Positions 51,935-60,127 of a stretch of 64,000 nt of DNA are shown here, one piece after another. Source of the DNA: G965267605 sp965267605 (GTDB lineage Bacteria; Bacteroidota; Bacteroidia; Flavobacteriales_E; Vicingaceae); NCBI GenBank assembly GCA_965267605.1, contig OZ254088.1, forward strand, positions 3,604,883 through 3,668,882, in the 5' to 3' direction. How positions within the stretch are numbered: the stretch's first letter is position 1; the number at the start of each line of letters is the position of its first letter. Under the pieces are notes generated by a model. That model was not told where the DNA came from and searched no databases. It saw nothing but the letters and a program-made list of their open reading frames with translations. Both the position numbers and the translations under genes were made by a program.

Positions 51935-53145
51935 TTTCTCATGTATTCGATAGCATTGATTCTCAAAATCTTAACAACAGGGTAAATGGCGATGACCGAT
52001 GCAATGATTGCGATGATAACTGCCTGTTGTAAGAATATGGCCGGGTCCGTTGAAAACTGCATAACGGCTTCCATGCCATACTCTTCGTAAATGTCGCCCA
52101 TGTCCTCCCCAAACCTGATCGGGTTTACGTTGAAATAATAGGAGACAGGGTAGGCGCCCAGCATCCCCAAAAATGCCCCGGCTACGGACATCATAAGTAC
52201 CTCAAGCCAAACCATTACGGCCAGTTTCCTTCGTCTCATCCCTACAGCTACCAACACACCCAGTTCGCGTTTCCTTTCTGCAAGCATCATGAGCGAGGTG
52301 CCGAATATTCCGAATGAGATCACCATGTACAGAATGAACATGAATACATACCCTTCTACCCGGTCTGTGTCGATCATCTTCTGGATCTCAGGCATGAGTT
52401 GGTACCAGTCCATTACTTCATAGGTGGTGTCCAGTTCAGTTCGAAGGTGATTAGCGGTTTGAACGGCCATGGAGGGATCTTCCAATTCCAGGATCATATT
52501 GTTAATCATACCGTCCAGACTGTAGAACCATTGCGCCTCTTTCAATGGCATGAAGACCATTTGCTTGCTTAGCTCCGGGTTACCAAATTTTACAATCCCC
52601 TTTATTGGATACTTTCCCTCAGCGCTGATGCCATGGTAACCCTGGCCCATGAGTATAAGTGTGTCGCCAACGCCAACTTTCAGATACTCCGCCAGGCCAT
52701 CACCAACCAATACAGATTTGTCATCGGATGAAATGTACTTGCCTTCGGCAACGCGTTCATTCAATTGATTGAACTTAGATTCCTGTTCAATATCAACACC
52801 CACAACCATAGCCACTTTGGTCATACTATCAGATGCGGTTAACGCGAAGCTCTCGATACGCTGTAGATTACCAACCACGCCTTTTGTTGATGCCACCTTT
52901 TCGAGTAGTTCAGGTGTTGGTTCGAAACTGTTATCGATGGTTCGTTCGTTCCAATATCCACTGGTGTGCACCTGGGCGTACCCCACAAAAGATCCAACCA
53001 TTGAATCAATCATGTTACCATATACCCCTTCTTTCACACTCATCATTGCAGAAGAGAGAATTACTGCGAAGAAGATCGACATCATCGTGATGAGCGTTCG
53101 TCTTTTGTTCCTCCATATGTTTCGCCAGGCGAGCCGGAATACCAT
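51931..53145 (-). CDS. FtsX-like ABC permease (LolC/E type), paralogue
   Basis: 404 residues, same topology as the adjacent permease (WRNIWRNKRRTLITMMSIFF start; C-terminal MMLAERKRELGVLVAVGMRR). The periplasmic domain differs from its partner, which fits a heterodimer in which each subunit contacts a different periplasmic partner. Start overlaps the stop of the LolA-like gene (TAATG). Confidence 0.9.
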   Translation of the reverse strand: MVFRLAWRNIWRNKRRTLITMMSIFFAVILSSAMMSVKEGVYGNMIDSMVGSFVGYAQVHTSGYWNERTIDNSFEPTPELLEKVASTKGVVGNLQRIESFALTASDSMTKVAMVVGVDIEQESKFNQLNERVAEGKYISSDDKSVLVGDGLAEYLKVGVGDTLILMGQGYHGISAEGKYPIKGIVKFGNPELSKQMVFMPLKEAQWFYSLDGMINNMILELEDPSMAVQTANHLRTELDTTYEVMDWYQLMPEIQKMIDTDRVEGYVFMFILYMVISFGIFGTSLMMLAERKRELGVLVAVGMRRRKLAVMVWLEVLMMSVAGAFLGMLGAYPVSYYFNVNPIRFGEDMGDIYEEYGMEAVMQFSTDPAIFLQQAVIIAIIASVIAIYPVVKILRINAIEYMRN

Positions 53146-53894
53146 TATTTAACCTTGCGCATGTTTTGGGTGGTGAAGAAGTTGTCAGTTAAACCAATGT
53201 CGTACTGAATGGAGGTAAGGGTCATTATGGTCTTCTGGCCCTTTTTGTCCTCGGGAATGAGCTCCATTTTCGTGGCAACCTTGCGATTGGATATAGTCTT
53301 TACCTCAGATGAGTGCATTGTATTGACCAGATATCCATCCTCATCGTACATCTGAGCACGCAGTTGTACGTAGTCCTGTTTATCAATGTGAGCGACTACC
53401 TTTCCCCAAACCACAGGCGCCTCAGGTTTAGGGATCATCTGAATCTTGTAACATTTACGGCCATTGATTGTTGACTCACCCAGTAACTTATGGGTGTAAT
53501 CGTTAATCTGAGAGGATTCTCTTACCAGGTCGTCATTTGTGAAATCAGTTCCCATCCAGCTTTGCATCATCATGCTTGGGGGCATTTTGATCGTGCGCTC
53601 GATGGCAGGCATCCAGCTCCATACTTCCTTCTTTCTTTTAAGAAAGGCCTTACCTTTTTCCTTTGCCGGGGAAGTGATGAGGATAAGACTTAACTCTTCC
53701 CCTTTAGCCCAGCTCTTCATCTTCATCTCACGTGACCATTTGGGCCGGATGATGGTGATGGTCATTTCGCTTTTGGATGATTTCACCCCGCGGAAATTCT
53801 CTTCCGCTTTTCGAATGATCTCTTTTGGATCTTGTGAAAGGACGTTAAGGCTCCAGAAGGCAAGGACAATACAAGTGAGTGTTCGTAGCATCAT
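53145..53894 (-). CDS. LolA-like outer-membrane lipoprotein-sorting protein
   Basis: 249 residues; signal peptide ending NVLSQ. The mature part has the LolA-like beta fold: EIIRKAEENFRGVKSSKSEMTITI, then SWMPAIERTIKMPPSMMMQSWMGTDFTNDDLV, a stretch typical of the LolA_like family found beside transporters, and QMIPKPEAPVVWGKV. It would carry a lipid or lipoprotein across the periplasm from the ABC complex to the barrel. ATG overlaps the TetR stop by four bases. Confidence 0.85.
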   Translation of the reverse strand: MMLRTLTCIVLAFWSLNVLSQDPKEIIRKAEENFRGVKSSKSEMTITIIRPKWSREMKMKSWAKGEELSLILITSPAKEKGKAFLKRKKEVWSWMPAIERTIKMPPSMMMQSWMGTDFTNDDLVRESSQINDYTHKLLGESTINGRKCYKIQMIPKPEAPVVWGKVVAHIDKQDYVQLRAQMYDEDGYLVNTMHSSEVKTISNRKVATKMELIPEDKKGQKTIMTLTSIQYDIGLTDNFFTTQNMRKVK

Positions 53895-54466
53895 ATAAAG
53901 TGTTCTATCAAATACTGTTTGGCTTTTTCCGCAGGAAAATGATCGGGGTCCAGTAGACAGTGCATTTGTACACCATCCAATACCGCACTGAAATACCTCA
54001 TTCTGGCCATCGGGTCGTGATGTCCCTTTTCTTTAAAGTAGGTTATCAGGGATGCCAGATAAGGCTCAGTGCGAGGCATCATCTCAGCCATCAATATTTC
54101 CGTAACATCCATTTGAAAGGCCAGTGACATGTACAATCTCCACTTCTTAGGCTCTTGCAAGGCGATATCGACACTTAACCGGATCATTTCCTCAAGCCTG
54201 GGATCATCAATCTTTTCGTTGGGTTGAATATTCAGCAGCGACATGGCTTGATTGAAGATCTCGGTGGCCAATTGAACAAGCACATCTTCCTTGCTTTCGA
54301 AATAATTGTACATCAACCCTTTGGAAATGCCAGCACGTTTTGCAATTCGGCTAACAGATGAAGCGTGGTAACCTTCCTCTGCAAAAACGTGGAGAGCGGC
54401 ATCAAGAATGGCCGCTTTTCTTTCCTCACGAATCGCTTCAAATTGTTCAGCTGTTCTTGGGCTCAT
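53891..54466 (-). CDS. TetR-family repressor of the export operon
   Basis: 191 residues. N-terminal HTH KAAILDAALHVFAEEGYHA then SVSRIAKRAGISKGLMYNYF (about 18-62), C-terminal helical ligand domain. First gene of a six-gene unit, with an operator-like palindrome just upstream of its ATG, so autoregulation of the whole operon is likely. The ligand is unknown; lipid-like compounds would fit the operon. Confidence 0.9.
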   Translation of the reverse strand: MSPRTAEQFEAIREERKAAILDAALHVFAEEGYHASSVSRIAKRAGISKGLMYNYFESKEDVLVQLATEIFNQAMSLLNIQPNEKIDDPRLEEMIRLSVDIALQEPKKWRLYMSLAFQMDVTEILMAEMMPRTEPYLASLITYFKEKGHHDPMARMRYFSAVLDGVQMHCLLDPDHFPAEKAKQYLIEHFI

Positions 54467-54473
54467 ATTTTTT

Positions 54474-54493
54474 GATTGACCAAACGGTCAGTC
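54474..54493 (-). promoter_or_regulatory. TetR operator-like palindrome
   Basis: GAnTGACC-AAAC-GGTCAnTC, an inverted repeat with TGACC/GGTCA arms (54477-54481, 54486-54490) plus matching outer GA/TC. It resembles the TGACCGTTTGGTCA-type sites bound by many TetR repressors and lies eight bases upstream of the tetR ATG. Confidence 0.65.
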
Positions 54494-54567
54494 AAAGATA
54501 TATAAGTTTTTCGATCCGGAATATGATGTTGATCAGTTTTCTAAATGAGATAGGAGTAAACGGAGGT

Positions 54568-55236
54568 CTACTCTGCACCGGAAACCACTACTACGAACTC
54601 TCCTTTGGGTTCAGTTGCTTCGAAGTAGGCTTTCAAAGCCGGAGGGGTTCCACGAAGCGTCTCTTCGAATTTCTTGGAAATCTCACGAGAGATAGAGATT
54701 CTCCTTTTTTCACCGAAATGTTCTTCGAGTTCTCCCATCAACTTGACGATGCGGTAGGGCGATTCGTAAAGAATGATGGTTCGGTGTTCGGCTGCAAGTT
54801 GTTTGAGTTTGGTTTGGCGGCCCTTTTTGTGAGGAAGGAATCCTTCAAAAATGAAGGAGCTGGTAGGTAACCCCGAATTTACAAGGGCGGGTACCATGGC
54901 TGTTGCTCCGGGAAGGCATTCAACTTCAACACCCGCCTTTACACAGGCGGCAACCAGCATTTCACCTGGGTCAGAGATTCCGGGAGTACCTGCATCACTT
55001 ACCAAGGCCATGTCCTTTAGGGTCAATTCCTCAACCAGTCCATCTACAACTTTGTATTCATTGTGTTGTCCAACAGATTTGGTTGGCTTTTGAATCTCGT
55101 AATGGTTAAGCAGTTTGGATGTTTGCCTGGTATCTTCTGCGAGTATAAGATCTACTTCTTGTAGTACCTCAAGCGCCCTTAAAGTGATGTCTTTAAGATT
55201 CCCGATAGGTGTTGGAACTATGAACAATTTACCCAT
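54568..55236 (-). CDS. rsmI: 16S rRNA C1402 2'-O-methyltransferase
   Basis: SAM-dependent methyltransferase of the tetrapyrrole-methylase fold. Start LFIVPTPIGNLKDITLRAL, then AEDTRQTSKLLNHY and LVSDAGTPGISDPGE, all hallmarks of RsmI. 222 residues, complete. It diverges from the ECF sigma gene. Confidence 0.93.
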   Translation of the reverse strand: MGKLFIVPTPIGNLKDITLRALEVLQEVDLILAEDTRQTSKLLNHYEIQKPTKSVGQHNEYKVVDGLVEELTLKDMALVSDAGTPGISDPGEMLVAACVKAGVEVECLPGATAMVPALVNSGLPTSSFIFEGFLPHKKGRQTKLKQLAAEHRTIILYESPYRIVKLMGELEEHFGEKRRISISREISKKFEETLRGTPPALKAYFEATEPKGEFVVVVSGAE

Positions 55237-55314
55237 ATTTACAACTTACGCACTTGCGGTTAGACCCCTGCAAAGTCCTAATTTTATTGGAAAGAGAAAA
55301 AAAATTCAAGGTCA

Positions 55315-55345
55315 TGCAACCTTTTGCAACCGAAATGCATCTTAA
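55315..55345 (+). promoter_or_regulatory. Possible ECF-dependent promoter with GCAACC repeats
   Basis: TGCAACCTTTT at 55315-55325 and a second TGCAACC at 55325-55331 (10-base direct repeat) lie just before the sigma factor. An AAC-containing -35 element is typical of ECF promoters; a -10 element could fall at about 55338-55343. If so, the transcript would start after the first ATG (55345) and translation would begin at 55366. Confidence 0.35.
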
Positions 55346-55902
55346 TGAGTGAGAGCACTAAAAATATGTCGGACGCAGATTTAGTTAAAAGATGCCTAGA
55401 CAACGAGGGTGCAGCTCAAAAAGCGTTGTTTGACAAGTTTGCTGGAAAGATGATGGGGGTTTGTCTCCGTTATGCCAATGACGAAGATGAAGCGAAGGAT
55501 ATGCTTCAGATGGGTTTCATAAAAGTATTTGAGAAACTCGGTCAGTTTTCCGGCACTGGTTCTTTGGAAGGTTGGATTAGGAGAATTGTAGTGAACTCCG
55601 CTCTTGACCACATCAGAAGGAATAAGAATTCTGAATTAGATGTGGAGATGGACAAAGTTGACTACATGCTCGAAGACAGGGTAACGGCCGTTGACGGTTT
55701 AGCTGCCCAGGACTTACTTACGGTGATCAATGATCTGCCGATTGGATTCAGAACTGTTTTTAACATGTTCGCGATCGAAGGGTACAGTCATAAAGAAATA
55801 GCTGATGAACTTGGCATTTCGGTGAGCACTTCCAAATCACAGTATTCCAGAGCAAGGACGTACCTGCAAGAAGTCCTCAAACAATATGAAATAAGAGAAT
55901 GA
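55345..55902 (+). CDS. ECF sigma factor
   Basis: RNA polymerase sigma factor of the extracytoplasmic-function type, 185 residues from ATG 55345 or 178 from ATG 55366 (MSDADLVKRCLDNE, the more usual family start). Region 2 includes YANDEDEAKDMLQMGFIKVF and GSLEGWIRRIVVNSALDHIR; region 4 is LPIGFRTVFNMFAIEGYSHKEIADELGIS. Its stop overlaps the next gene (ATGA at 55899-55902), which encodes a membrane protein likely to act as anti-sigma factor. Confidence 0.92.
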   Translation: MSESTKNMSDADLVKRCLDNEGAAQKALFDKFAGKMMGVCLRYANDEDEAKDMLQMGFIKVFEKLGQFSGTGSLEGWIRRIVVNSALDHIRRNKNSELDVEMDKVDYMLEDRVTAVDGLAAQDLLTVINDLPIGFRTVFNMFAIEGYSHKEIADELGISVSTSKSQYSRARTYLQEVLKQYEIRE

Positions 55903-57026
55903 AAAAGAATCAAAATATAGAAGAACTGTTTCAGCAGACCTTCGAAAATTTCGAAGGTGATGTGAGTCCGGATATCTGGGCGAACGTTCAAAGCCAGATT
56001 TCTTCTGGTGCTGGATCAGGTTCTGCTTCATCCGCATCAGGCAGTTCTAGTGCTGGTGGCATTGGCTTAGGAAAGCTGGTGGCCGGTATCGCTGTTGTTG
56101 GTGCCGTGAGCTTTGGTTCTTACTACTTCATAAATCAGGATACCAAGGCTGAGCAACTTACTCAAGAAAAAGTAGAGGAAGTGCTCGATGAAATGGTTGA
56201 GGAACAGATTACACCAGAAGACGTTTCTACCATGAGTGTTGAATCGCTTGAAGTTGTTGATGCTGACGATGTGATCATGGAACCTGAAGATTTTGCCGCT
56301 GAGCAAAATGAAGATGCCGTTGTGAACGAGAACAACAACAAACCATTCCACCACAACATGAACAAGCCGAATAACGCTGTTCCATTGGCTCAGAAAGATC
56401 CGGCTGATAACAAGACCAACGAAAATCAAAATACTCAGCCAACTCCTAAGGAGATCAAGAAAGTACCAAATCTTGGTGCGGAGAAAGATGTTCTGGAGGT
56501 GGTAACAACCGAGAACAAAATTCTTGCGGATAGGATCGAGGGATCGGATCCGCAAAGAGTGAAATTCGGTACTGAGAACCCCGCTGTTGCATACAAGTGG
56601 ACATTCGAGAACGGTGATGTACTTACCGATGCTACCCCAGAAGTCGAATTCACAGAATCTGGCGATCATGAGGTAGTTCTCGAGTGGACCAACGAATTAG
56701 GTCAGGTTCAAACAGTGAAGAGAACAATTACAGTAAGAGCAAAAGCATCAATCGTAGTACCTAACGTAATAACCCCTAACGGAGATACTAGGAATGATAA
56801 GATGGTTATCAAAATGGTAAACATCGAGTCTATCGAAGGTCGAATCATCGACCCAAGAACCGGACAGACAGTCGCTCAATGGACTGATCTAGAATACCAG
56901 TGGGATGGTAGAGATATGAACGGAAACCTTGTGAATCCAGGAGGCTACCTCTACATGATCACTGCAATCCCAACAAATGGAGCGGATCCGATAATTGAAA
57001 AGGATGTGATCCAGGTGATGAAATAA
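55899..57026 (+). CDS. Membrane anti-sigma-like protein with CHU_C C-terminus
   Basis: 375 residues. Residues 1-35 (NIEELFQQTFENFEGDVSP, then DIWANV) match the short cytoplasmic start common to Bacteroidota proteins that partner ECF sigma factors. A Gly/Ser-rich linker precedes one membrane helix (about 55-78). The periplasmic part has an acidic, Asn-rich stretch, a PKD-like domain (about 215-285) and a gliding-motility/T9SS type B-like C-terminal domain (VVPNVITPNGDTRNDKM, YQWDGRDMNGNLVNPGGYL). This CTD usually sits on secreted proteins, so its presence on an anchored regulator is unusual. Regulation of the sigma factor is inferred from overlap. Confidence 0.78.
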   Translation: MKKNQNIEELFQQTFENFEGDVSPDIWANVQSQISSGAGSGSASSASGSSSAGGIGLGKLVAGIAVVGAVSFGSYYFINQDTKAEQLTQEKVEEVLDEMVEEQITPEDVSTMSVESLEVVDADDVIMEPEDFAAEQNEDAVVNENNNKPFHHNMNKPNNAVPLAQKDPADNKTNENQNTQPTPKEIKKVPNLGAEKDVLEVVTTENKILADRIEGSDPQRVKFGTENPAVAYKWTFENGDVLTDATPEVEFTESGDHEVVLEWTNELGQVQTVKRTITVRAKASIVVPNVITPNGDTRNDKMVIKMVNIESIEGRIIDPRTGQTVAQWTDLEYQWDGRDMNGNLVNPGGYLYMITAIPTNGADPIIEKDVIQVMK

Positions 57027-57077
57027 AAAACTACTCTCTTAACTCCTCTGTGATAGGAAGAGTTACTTCTCGACAAG

Positions 57078-57106
57078 AGCCGGCCTTAAGCCGGTTTTTG
57101 TTTTTT
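57078..57106 (+). terminator. Rho-independent terminator of the sigma operon
   Basis: Stem CCGGC (57080-57084) / GCCGG (57090-57094), loop CTTAA, followed by TTTTTGTTTTTT. It lies 50 bases after the stop of the anti-sigma-like gene. Confidence 0.8.
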
Positions 57107-57130
57107 ACGACAATCCGATCTAAGGAGGTA

Positions 57131-57152
57131 GTTCAGGCTGACCCTGTCGAAG
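57131..57152 (-). repeat. Short dispersed repeat (TTCGACAG type)
   Basis: Read on the - strand it contains CTTCGACAGGGTCAGCC, sharing CTTCGACAG and TCAGC with 47171-47187 in the 47.1 kb element. Similar short repeats occur scattered in many bacterial genomes. It lies between the terminator and the DUF1801 gene. Confidence 0.5.
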
Positions 57153-57174
57153 TGTGTAAATTTCTTTTGGTTAA

Positions 57175-57534
57175 CTATTTCTTCTTACGCTCCTCTTGGA
57201 TCATCAAACCCTCTACAAGAATTTCACGTAGGTGGTTGGCCAATGCATCAGACCATTCACTAATCACCACATGCCTGATCTGTTTACGGTCATGTGCCGT
57301 AAGAATACCTTGCTCATTGCTGTACAAATGTCCGTGCACAAGACCAAGGATCAATTCACCCCTTGAAACGTAGATGTAACAAAAGGGCCCTAAGTAATAA
57401 TAGAAAGGACATTTGTAGCTAAACCGCTCTTCCATGGCGGGGTGAAGGGATAGTAGAAGTGACCGGCATTGTGCAATGGAAGCTACATGCTGTTCTTCCA
57501 ATTGATCAATAAATGCATCCACATGCGGATTCAT
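57175..57534 (-). CDS. DUF1801 family protein
   Basis: 119 residues with the YdhG-like DUF1801 pattern: VDAFIDQLEEQHVASIAQCRS, MEERFSYKCPFYYYLGPF, and a helical C-terminus. Small soluble protein of unknown role. Its start overlaps the stop of the upstream M28 peptidase gene by four bases. Confidence 0.83.
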   Translation of the reverse strand: MNPHVDAFIDQLEEQHVASIAQCRSLLLSLHPAMEERFSYKCPFYYYLGPFCYIYVSRGELILGLVHGHLYSNEQGILTAHDRKQIRHVVISEWSDALANHLREILVEGLMIQEERKKK

Positions 57535-58841
57535 AATCCATCAAGAAAGGTGGTCACCAGCCTGTAAATGCCCGGGAAACCACTCAATGTTAGGTTTTTG
57601 GGAGTGTCGTAGATATCATGGTAGGCTCTTGACCCTCCTAATGTATAGATGTAAAATCCTGTAACACCTGCTTGATGAAAGAAGTGATGATCGCTGTTCG
57701 CGGCCGCGCCTCTTTTCTCCACAGCCTTCAGAATATTCTGCTTCTTGTGGATCTCCTCCAATCGAATGAACGCGTCAACGTGTTTGGTGGCATTCACTAC
57801 TTTGATTCCATCTTCACCCGTGCCCAAGATGTCAAAGTTGAAATAGAATTTGATTTTCCTGGGGTCAACAGTTGCACTTCTGTGGAAGGCATATGAGCCA
57901 ATAATTCCCGACTCTTCTGCACCGAAGCAGATGAACATAATGGAATACTTATGTGGATTTTTCACGTAGTGTTTGGCCATGTTCATCACCATGGCAATAC
58001 CACTGGCATTATCGTTGGCTCCTCTGAACATGGCACGTTCACCCATCATCCCTAAATGATCGTAGTGCCCCATCATTACTATAAACGAGTCTGGCTGTGT
58101 TTTTCCCTTCACGACACCAATAACGTTTCTGGTCTTGAATTCTCGAATGAATTTGTTCTTGATCTCCAACTCAACCTGTTTGGATTTCCTTGTAATCACG
58201 GTGCTGTTTACTTCCATGATTCCGAAATCTTTTCGCTCAATTGAGGAGGTCCAGGTAAGCTTATCATCGTGCAGAATGATGATAGCGGGAGAGCCAAAGT
58301 AGTTCTCCAGGATCGCCTTGGTAACCTCATGTTCCTCGATCCCAGAACGATCAATAGCAATCACCTTCTCGTTGAAGAAACGCTTCTTTACCAGTTTGTT
58401 GAAGTACTTACGTTCGGGAAGATTATTGCGATCGTAGTACACCAGATCAAATTTTCCAAAGGCACTTCCGGAGTTTGCGGCAACCAGGTAATCTACACCG
58501 GGAGTTAGTTCTACACCATCCACTTTGAGTTTCAATGGATAGGGGAAAGTGTTGATTGGAATTGAGAATGGTTGATGGTATCCTGCGGAGATAGAGTCTA
58601 ATCCCATCTTCCTGAATTCACCTGCGAGGTATGTAGCCGCCTTGTTGCAACCATCGTTGACGTATCCTCTGCCATACATATCCTTTGCGCAAAGGCGTTT
58701 GACAATTTCACGCGCGTAGGTCGTATCCTGACTTCTGCCATGAAGACATAAAATGAATGTGAGCAGTAGTAAGAGGCTACTCTTGAAGGAACCTTCTTTC
58801 AACAAGCTTGAGTAAGTCGATGGTACTTTGTTGCTGTGCAT
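57531..58841 (-). CDS. M28-family zinc aminopeptidase, exported
   Basis: About 436 residues from ATG 58841, or 423 from TTG 58802, which would place the start right before the signal peptide (KEGSFKSSLLLLLTFILCLHG). A long frame to 58895 also exists. A PA-like domain precedes the M28 core, and all metal ligands are visible: H-x-D in MGHYDHLG, D in ANDNASG, EE in GAEESG, D in NFDILG and H in SDHHFF. It would trim peptides in the periplasm or outside. The gene overlaps the end of the upstream conserved gene. Confidence 0.86.
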   Translation of the reverse strand: MHSNKVPSTYSSLLKEGSFKSSLLLLLTFILCLHGRSQDTTYAREIVKRLCAKDMYGRGYVNDGCNKAATYLAGEFRKMGLDSISAGYHQPFSIPINTFPYPLKLKVDGVELTPGVDYLVAANSGSAFGKFDLVYYDRNNLPERKYFNKLVKKRFFNEKVIAIDRSGIEEHEVTKAILENYFGSPAIIILHDDKLTWTSSIERKDFGIMEVNSTVITRKSKQVELEIKNKFIREFKTRNVIGVVKGKTQPDSFIVMMGHYDHLGMMGERAMFRGANDNASGIAMVMNMAKHYVKNPHKYSIMFICFGAEESGIIGSYAFHRSATVDPRKIKFYFNFDILGTGEDGIKVVNATKHVDAFIRLEEIHKKQNILKAVEKRGAAANSDHHFFHQAGVTGFYIYTLGGSRAYHDIYDTPKNLTLSGFPGIYRLVTTFLDGL

Positions 58842-59451
58842 CCCAACCGTATTTTGAACGGTATTCATTGAACAGGTCAATGGCTTCCAGACCATTGTTC
58901 AATGCATCTACCTGACCAACAAAGTCCAAGAATCCTGCCATATCTTCATTGAATAACTCATTGGAAAACAGATACTTCTCGTTAACACCGATGGCATCGA
59001 TCAGTTTTGAAATAGGTTGGCGCCCCAATTGATCAACAACAGAATGGTCCTCATTCTGGTACTTTTCAACTACTGATTCTGAGTCTGTTTGAACGGATGT
59101 TGGTTCAGCGGTTGAAGCTTCTTCGGCTTGAGGTGCCGGTTCAGCAAGAACTTCTTCCGTTACCTGTTGAACGTTTTCCTGATGTGCGGCCTCTGCCTGC
59201 TCAATTAGTTCTTCCACCTTCTGCAGGTCATCGTGTACCTGCTTGGCATCGAAAGATCCCAGCATGTAGTCGGAATCCAAGTAGGTCTTAAGCACAACCG
59301 TTTTTTCGTAGAGCTTGTTGACTTTTGCAAGAAAAACATTGACCTCCAATACTGGGAGTACCTTCCAATCCGTTAATCTGTCAGAGTGTGCCTTGATCTC
59401 ATCAATCAACTCGGTAAGATTCTTTCTCATGTCTTTCACGCGGTCATCCAT
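58777..59451 (-). CDS. Conserved Bacteroidota protein, coiled-coil N-terminus
   Basis: 224 residues, cytoplasmic (no signal). Residues 1-85 are helical and charged, likely a coiled coil; 85-135 are Glu/Ala/Pro-rich and disordered; 140-224 form a conserved helical end (PISKLIDAIGVNEKYLFSNELFNEDM, FNEYRSKYGWD). I recognise the C-terminal pattern as widespread in Bacteroidota, without a known role. It overlaps the M28 gene and diverges from tdk across 73 bases. Confidence 0.7.
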   Translation of the reverse strand: MDDRVKDMRKNLTELIDEIKAHSDRLTDWKVLPVLEVNVFLAKVNKLYEKTVVLKTYLDSDYMLGSFDAKQVHDDLQKVEELIEQAEAAHQENVQQVTEEVLAEPAPQAEEASTAEPTSVQTDSESVVEKYQNEDHSVVDQLGRQPISKLIDAIGVNEKYLFSNELFNEDMAGFLDFVGQVDALNNGLEAIDLFNEYRSKYGWDAQQQSTIDLLKLVERRFLQE

Positions 59452-59524
59452 CGTCTTTTCCCCTTTGAGATTCAGGTATATTAAAGATAGTGAGATATCC
59501 GGGAATTTCGTTCTTTAGTGTACA

Positions 59525-60127
59525 ATGTTTCTTGAGAATATAACAGATAAGACGCAAGGTAGCGGATGGATCGAAGTGATCTGCGGAAGTATGTTCTCCG
59601 GTAAGACGGAAGAACTGATCAGAAGGGTGAAACGCGCTGAGTTTGCCAAGCAGAAGGTGATGGCTTTCAAACCCGCCATTGATGTGCGGTATGATGAAGA
59701 GGAAGTGGTTAGTCATGACCAGAATCAGTTGAGGTCTATACCTGTAGATCACTCTACCGAAATACTCATTCATGCAAATGATGTTGAGGTGGTAGCTATT
59801 GATGAAGCACAGTTCTTCGATGGGAATCTGCCCAATGTTTGCAATCAGCTGGCCAACGATGGCATCAGGGTTATCATAGCCGGGTTGGATATGGACTATG
59901 AGGGAAACCCTTTTGGTCCAATGCCTAATCTTCTGGCAATCGCTGAGTATGTAACCAAGGTTCATGCCATCTGCGTGGAAACAGGCAAGCTCGCACACTA
60001 CTCCCATAGATTGGAGGCAGGCGGTTCGCAAATTGAATTGGGAGAAAAAGACAAATATCTTCCACTATCAAGAGAAGCATTTGTTAAAGCATTGGCCAAA
60101 AGAAGACTAGGAGATAAGGATGACTGA
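59525..60127 (+). CDS. tdk: Thymidine kinase, type II, without zinc cysteines
   Basis: Phosphorylates thymidine to dTMP in the salvage pathway. P-loop GSMFSGKTEELIRRVKRA at about 21-38, DEAQFFD with the catalytic Glu region, and the lasso SHRLEAGGSQIELG. The lasso CxxC/CxxC zinc ligands are mostly lost (HAICVETGK, YLPLSREAF), as in other Bacteroidota enzymes I recall. Its stop is inside murF-alr, which starts at 60120. Confidence 0.93.
   Translation: MFLENITDKTQGSGWIEVICGSMFSGKTEELIRRVKRAEFAKQKVMAFKPAIDVRYDEEEVVSHDQNQLRSIPVDHSTEILIHANDVEVVAIDEAQFFDGNLPNVCNQLANDGIRVIIAGLDMDYEGNPFGPMPNLLAIAEYVTKVHAICVETGKLAHYSHRLEAGGSQIELGEKDKYLPLSREAFVKALAKRRLGDKDD

Noticed and set aside
56067..56669. 200-codon open frame opposite the anti-sigma-like gene
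   Set aside because: Lies wholly antisense to a gene with clear domains; its translation is low-complexity hydrophobic and matches no family.
58842..58895. Extended start of the M28 peptidase at 58895
   Set aside because: Lies inside the upstream conserved gene and precedes the signal peptide by more than 30 residues; ATG at 58841 or TTG at 58802 is more credible.
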